Assembly (NCBI RefSeq): GCF_010389155.1
Contig: NC_057769.1
Location: forward strand, 16,554,735 to 16,618,734
Reading direction: 5' to 3'
DNA length: 64,000 nucleotides
DNA from: Erigeron canadensis
Lineage: Eukaryota > Streptophyta > Magnoliopsida > Asterales > Asteraceae
Shown here: positions 58,773-64,000 of the stretch, in pieces
Numbering within the stretch: position 1 is the stretch's first letter
Layout of the letters: every line of letters begins with the position of its first letter
Translations under genes and position numbers: made by a program
Notes under the pieces: model-generated
What the model was told of the DNA's origin: nothing
The model's input: only the letters and a program-made list of their open reading frames with translations
Database searches by the model: none

Positions 58773-60930
58773 ATATCTAATATCTAATGCTATTTTTCCC
58801 CTTTATTTTATTTTATTTTATTCCAAGAAACTATTATTTGAATTAACCAAAATACCCTATTATCTATCTACCAATCTACTAATATATATAAAACAAGGTC
58901 CTAAATTCATTCATAAACAAATAACCCTTAGATGAATTTCATCTTTAATTTAAAACCGTTAGATCAAATTTATTTCAACTTTATTTAATGACAATATTAA
59001 TACTTTTACTTTACATAGTTAGACAAAAACCCCCCTTTAAATCCTAAGCCATAAAAGAATATGGTATACGTACAGCTAAATTTCCTTTTTGCATCACATG
59101 TACCATACATAAATAATTTTAAATAAATAATAATAATTTAAAACCCTTGACCAACTATCTCAAAAAAATCGACATCTACATCAATTTCATTACTTGCTTT
59201 TCATAGTTCTTAGTTTTTCCAATTCTCCCTTTGCATTATTTTTGCGACCCTCCCTTTCTTCTCCAAAATAGATGATGGTTGTTTTATCTTTGATTCTTAA
59301 TTTGTACCGTGTGATTGTGAGATGAATATCATTACGATTTAGTACAGTACTATAACTATTTTATATTTTTAATATATATTGTATTAAACCTGGAAATAAT
59401 TTTTAAAACATATAATATCTTCGTAAGCCTTAAAAGCTTTGATGTATGGATTATATGTTTGAGTACACTAGCACGGTACCTGCACAATGTGACGGTGGTT
59501 GTGGTGGCAATAGTGTGGTGGTGGAAAAGTCCATAACAATTAATAAAGTAGTTTATGACATATTGAAGATAAAAACTAATTTATATATAGTTGTGATGCT
59601 TTGATATGGTACTCGAATAATACGACGACGGTGATGGTGGCGACGACTGGTAGTAGTGGTGACGAATGATGGTGGTGGTGGCGGTATCAAGTGGTGTAGT
59701 TAATTGATATAAAAAGTTAGTGGATATATTATAAAAGTAAAAAGACCGGTGGCGTAATTTAATCATCAAATTTATATAGGTAAATTTCCTTATCCTAAAA
59801 AATGTAACTTTTTTAGAGGGAGTGATATATTTCTTTTTACAACGAATAAGTTGTTAATAGTTTATTTAGATTTTGAGATAGTCATTGTTGGAATTGATCA
59901 AATTCAAAAAGTCCATAACAACTAACAAAGTGGTTTATGACATTTTGATGATGAAAAGTTTTAAACTATTCAATTATTTATATAGTTTAAGACAGCGGTG
60001 ATGGTGATGACGACCAGTGGTGATGACATCAACCGGTAATAATAGTGGTGGCGAATGATGGTGGTGCAGCGACATCAAGTGATATAGATAATTGATATAA
60101 AAAGTTAGTGGATATATTTTAAAATAGAAGAGACTGGTGGTATACGGTAGTCATTAAATCTATATAGGTAAATTTCCTTATCCTCGAAAATGTCATTTTT
60201 CTAAAGGGGCTGTTATATTATTATTTTGTTGGACAACGAGTTTGTAGTTAGTTAACAATTAGTACTTGAGACACCACAGTAACATCCAATTGTGTAATAT
60301 GTGAAGCTTGAATCACACATGTTTGGGATGAAACCAATACTATCGGAACCCCCACCCCCACCCTCGCGAAATAATTCACTCCTATTAATTCTCAATAAAT
60401 TAATATTCTGATAAATTTTGTAGTTTGCGTAGTCCCAACTTAAGAGAATTAATGTAAATTGACACTCGATAAATCAATATAATATCTTGGTCCAACACTG
60501 TTAATTTATAAATGTTGCACTCTATGTGATAAGATTGTAAAAGGTGACTAATATAGTTATCCGTCTTAAGGAAGTCAAATCTATGTTCGATTGTTAATTA
60601 TATACGTTAAAAAAATCTGGTTATCTTGATTATCAATTTATCGATCACTTAATAAATAATTTTTAAAATTTTACTAATAGTTTATTGAAACATAAAATTA
60701 TATGTTTTTATTTATATAAAGATATTTGTAGGATTAGTTTATATCTTAACTTTAATTGTAAGCACGATAATAAAAATTTGTTTATTTTTTAAACTAACTC
60801 ATTTTAATATTAATTAAACTTGACTTTCTTTTGAACCATGATACTAATTGAAATATTATCAACATTTCTTTTATCTATATTTATCAATTTACAATATCTT
60901 GGAATGATAATTTGTTATAAATTATATATG
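58773..60930. other. AT-rich intergenic DNA with Helitron-like repeats
   Basis: A Helitron-type minus-strand end is at 59,468 (CTAGCACGGTACCTGCACAA). The block around 59,675-59,830 is repeated at 60,060-60,220 (shared AATTGATATAAAAAGTTAGT and TATATAGGTAAATTTCCTTA). The block at 58,880-58,990 resembles 61,765-61,970. No gene. Confidence 0.5.
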
Positions 60931-61764
60931 TCTACTCGCGTATTACGCGATATATGGTATCTACGTTAAATTTAGGTAAAAAATAAAATAATATTAAGAA
61001 TTTAAAAGGAAAACATATACGTTGGTATCTTATTCAAGTTTTACAAAATTAATTAAATAAACAAAACAAGATATTAATATTGTATCACTAAAATATTATA
61101 ATGGGGAGGGAGATTCATTCGCTCTTTGCGTATGTAAGAATAGAGAAGCCATTGTTTAAACTAAAATTTAAAATTTTGCCACTGGACGGTAATATTATAC
61201 AAGTAATGATTAAATGTAGATATTATAATTAGTAGATAATATATGTTATTTTTAATATATGATCACATGTGCACGAATTTTGCTATGATTACATGTGATC
61301 GACTTGCATACATGTGATCATAGCAATATTCATGCACATGTGATCAAAAATCCAAATCTCTACATAATTGTATAACGGATGATAATCCATGCTCCACACA
61401 ATTATAAACTTCAAAATTACACATAAGTTATTCAGAAAACAATTAAAAAACAATTTTTCATGTAAAAACAATCATCGTTTGGGCTTGATTTGAAAAGTTC
61501 TCAAAGGTTCTCGCAAAAAAAAGGGTTCTCAAAATAACTTTACCATATATATATATATATATTATATCAAGTGTGTGTGTACACGTAGATATAGATTCAA
61601 TATTATTAGTAGAGTACAATACATAAATCGTAAGGTATAAAAGTATATGTCTTATCATCCATCCAATCATCAAAATAAATCAATATTGTTAGATATTTTA
61701 TTTCATAGTTATTATTATATTCTTTTAATGTATTTTCCGCGTATTACGTGGGTTCATAATCTAG
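60931..61764 (+). mobile_element. Helitron-like element
   Basis: Starts TCTACTCGCGTATTACGCG and ends with a stem CCGCGTATTACGTGGG, then TTCATAATCTAG followed by T. The terminal layout fits a Helitron; the base before the start is G rather than A and no Rep/helicase is present. 834 bp. Confidence 0.4.
61258..61344. repeat. Long near-perfect palindrome
   Basis: About 87 bp that reads nearly the same on both strands: arms TGATCACATGTGCACGAATT and its complement, with ACATGTGATC also repeated at the centre. Confidence 0.75.
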
Positions 61765-61791
61765 TATATATATATAACAAAGTCCTAAAAT

Positions 61792-61935
61792 CATTACTAA
61801 ACAAATAAGAACCTTTGGATAAAACTTATCTTTAATTTAGAACCATTAGATCATATTTAAAATCATTACTAAACAAATAAGAACCTTTGGATAAAATTTA
61901 TCTTTGATTTAGAACCATTAGATCATATTTAATTA
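61792..61935. repeat. Tandem duplication of about 70 bp
   Basis: The unit containing ATCATTACTAAACAAATAAG through ACCATTAGATCATATTTA occurs twice in a row, nearly identical. No gene in or around it. Confidence 0.8.
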
Positions 61936-62191
61936 TTTCATCTTTATTAAATAACAATATTAATACTTATATTTTATATGAGTTGTCAAAATATATCCTT
62001 CTTAATTATAGTAATAATAATTTTTTTATGCCAAAAAACACACGAATTGTGCCGACTTTTGCCGAGCAACATAGTAGTACTTCATAACAATCTACCAACA
62101 TATAAATATCATAAAACTAGTGTTCAGGTCCGTCCAATGTGTAGAATGATGCTAAATTCGTGTTTTGGTGATGAAGAACGGTGATTATCAA

Positions 62192-64000
62192 TGACAGTTT
62201 GTGTGTGTGTTAGTGTGTGTATTGAGAGAGAAAAGTGTGAGAAGGAAAGATGATTTCAATTAAGAATGAGTTAATGTTACAGCTTGATCACTAAAAGTTA
62301 TATGGAATGTAGAATTGAGGGGTTTATATACTCCTAGCAAATTACAAAAGCTCTCCCTCAACCTTACAATAGTTACACAAACATACAAAGATAAGAAATA
62401 CAACTAAGCACTTTTTATATTTCTAACACTCTCCCCCTTAGTGCTTGGTTGTCCATCATCACTTCCTTGGTTGTCTTCTTCTTTTGCTCGCTCGTCTTTG
62501 CTTGTTCTTCTTTTTCTTGTATCTTTGAGTAGCATTCGAGGTCGATGGCTTATCAATCTTGGTACTCCAGAAGACTCTTTTCTTATAGTTGTTCCATGTG
62601 TCTTTCCAATATTTCTTCGGAATGAAATGCCAATTGTCACCTTCAGGACGTTCATCCGGCAATCTTATATTTTCTTGGAAATTCATAGGGGGAAGGTTAT
62701 GAGGACCAAGTTCATGACTAGGATTCCAAAGAACCCATGAACCTGTCTTGGTGTGAACGATTCCTTCCTTTGGCTTGGGAGATCTTGCAATGATGAGATC
62801 TCTTATCCTTTGACGCATTTCAAGTGTTTCTCTTATACGTCTTATATGATCTGCTCTCTGAGACTTGATGTTTTCATCTTCTTCATTGTCATAATCTTCA
62901 TCAATTGCACACAGAATGGACAGACAATAGTTCAAAGTACCATCTGAATATTTGGAAAAATCAGAAGCACGAATGAAGATCTTTCTCTTGAGTTGATTAA
63001 TGAAGACAAATCCATCCAAGTCTTCAATTAGATCTCCAATCTGATATGAATCTAGCTCATAACCTCGGGCTCTTTGATTTGGTCTTGTGAGGTTAATCCT
63101 GCTAGTTCTTCTCTCCAAACCAATTTGAAAGTCATTGAACTCATAGAATCTGATCAATGCTTGAATGTGGCTCTTCAATGCTTTATAGGCTTGGAGTTGA
63201 TCGGGAGTCTTGATGATCAAATAAGCATATTGATTGTAGAGGAAGAGGATGTTGGAGATCATCAAATGCTGAAGAGATTCTTCTTGGTGATTGGAATTTT
63301 AAACTGCCGATGCCACCATTCAGATCTCACAGAACTTTCTGTATTCATCAACTCCATGTAAGCATCTCTTTGACCTTGATGTCTAAATAGAAAGAATGCT
63401 CTCAATCAGTTCAAAGTCATGTTGAGTCTTTCATCAGATGAGCAGTAGATTTGGAAAGCTCTTTCTTCAAGGTATCTTGCTCTACATATAATCTCTTTAG
63501 GTCTCGTGCTCAAATCCAAGATCTGTTCATAATTCTCAGAAAAATAACCCTCGTTGATCCGCCAAATTTTATCTCTTGGGATCCTTGGATGTCTAACTCC
63601 TTGTCCAAGTTCAACGGGAGTCTCAAGATTCTCTAGGTTTTTCAGATGATACACAATCTCTTCAAATATATCTTTTCCGTATTCTTCTTGAGATGTATGC
63701 TGATATTTAGGAATAGCTTCACTTGCTGGAGCATCATCAAGATCATCAGAATCACTAGACTCATCATTAGTAGCATCTCCGGGTAAGAATGGATCAGGAT
63801 CACTTGACTTGTGAGAACTTGATGTTGTTGAATAATAATGTGAAATGTGTCTAACAAACGGAGGTAAATCATCCGAATCTAATTTAAGAACATGAGATGA
63901 TGAAGCTTGAGTCTGATTTTGGTTGGTTTGATCTTTAATTACTTCTTGAACATTTTTTTCTTGACCACTTTGATCTTGTGTTTCATGACCTTCTCTAATA
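62192..64000 (-). mobile_element. 3' end of an LTR retroelement (element H), running off the window
   Basis: Minus-strand polypurine tract AAGGGGGAGAG is followed by a 3' LTR (62,428-62,192; TGTTAGAAAT to ACTGTCA) with a GTATATAAACC box near 62,320. Upstream lies a broken ORF that extends past 63,872. The 5' LTR and any pol genes lie outside the window. Confidence 0.7.
62459..63872 (-). pseudogene. Broken ORF of element H, unknown function
   Basis: Open pieces in different frames (63,872-63,642, 63,654-63,406, 63,265-62,459) read as one protein interrupted by at least two frameshifts. Motifs include HPRIPRDKIWRINEGYF, ARYLEERAFQIYCSSDERL and FIPKKYWKDTWNNYKKRVFW, ending in a strongly basic tail (KKKKNKQRRASKRRRQPRK) next to the polypurine tract. 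No zinc knuckle, protease, integrase or RT motif is visible. The basic tail suggests nucleic-acid binding or nuclear targeting, but that is inference only. Confidence 0.55.

Overview
This is plant nuclear DNA. The genes have GT-AG introns and UTRs, the intergenic DNA is AT-rich, and most of the window is nested plant transposons: Ty1/copia LTR elements with tRNA-Met primer sites, hAT and Mutator elements with exact target-site duplications (TSDs), Helitron-like ends and MITEs. The style of the copia elements, with a long extra ORF after pol, suggests a eudicot, probably Asteraceae; that placement is from recollection, not a search.

Host genes. (1) 6.1-12.6 kb, plus strand: an intact eight-exon gene for the plant homologue of MraY, the peptidoglycan lipid I synthase, with a plausible plastid-targeting N-terminus. 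(2) 48.37-50.47 kb, plus strand: an intact single-exon gene for a plant calmodulin-binding-domain protein. (3) 52.17-53.13 kb, minus strand: a Yae1-domain gene whose first coding exon I cannot find and whose last intron does not join in frame. (4) 2.87-3.29 kb, minus strand: a possible small two-exon coiled-coil gene.

Transposons. 1-2.3 kb is a deleted copia derivative. A non-autonomous LTR element (here 'E') starts just past the MraY gene: its 3' LTR is at 12.9-20.6 kb and its 5' LTR at 37.3-38.8 kb. The 3' LTR holds a 5.7-kb copia element ('G', TSD ACTTG) and a 943-bp hAT element (TSD ATCAATAT); the 5' LTR shows both insertion sites empty. The interior of E holds a second copia element in two pieces: RNase H, a 3.6-kb extra ORF and the 3' LTR on the minus strand (23.5-30.45 kb), and the 5' LTR, gag, integrase and RT on the plus strand (39.9-46.1 kb). 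Three facts show they are one insertion split by an inversion of 30,455-46,116: the outer flanks carry the same TSD (AAGAA); the LTRs are both 982 bp once a 613-bp solo LTR and its TSD are removed from one; and the two broken ends meet within about one base in the same RNase H codon region.

Right-hand side. 46.5-48.0 kb is a Mutator-type element with long inverted repeats and a 9-bp TSD, just upstream of the calmodulin-binding gene. 55.2-58.8 kb is a decayed copia element with short LTRs (TSD ATATC). 58.8-62.2 kb is AT-rich DNA with Helitron-like ends. 62.2 kb to the window end is the 3' part of another LTR element.

I found no tRNA, rRNA, CRISPR or bacterial-type operon, and nothing that looks like a new defence or metabolic system. 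The most informative feature is the inversion-split copia element and the nested history around it.
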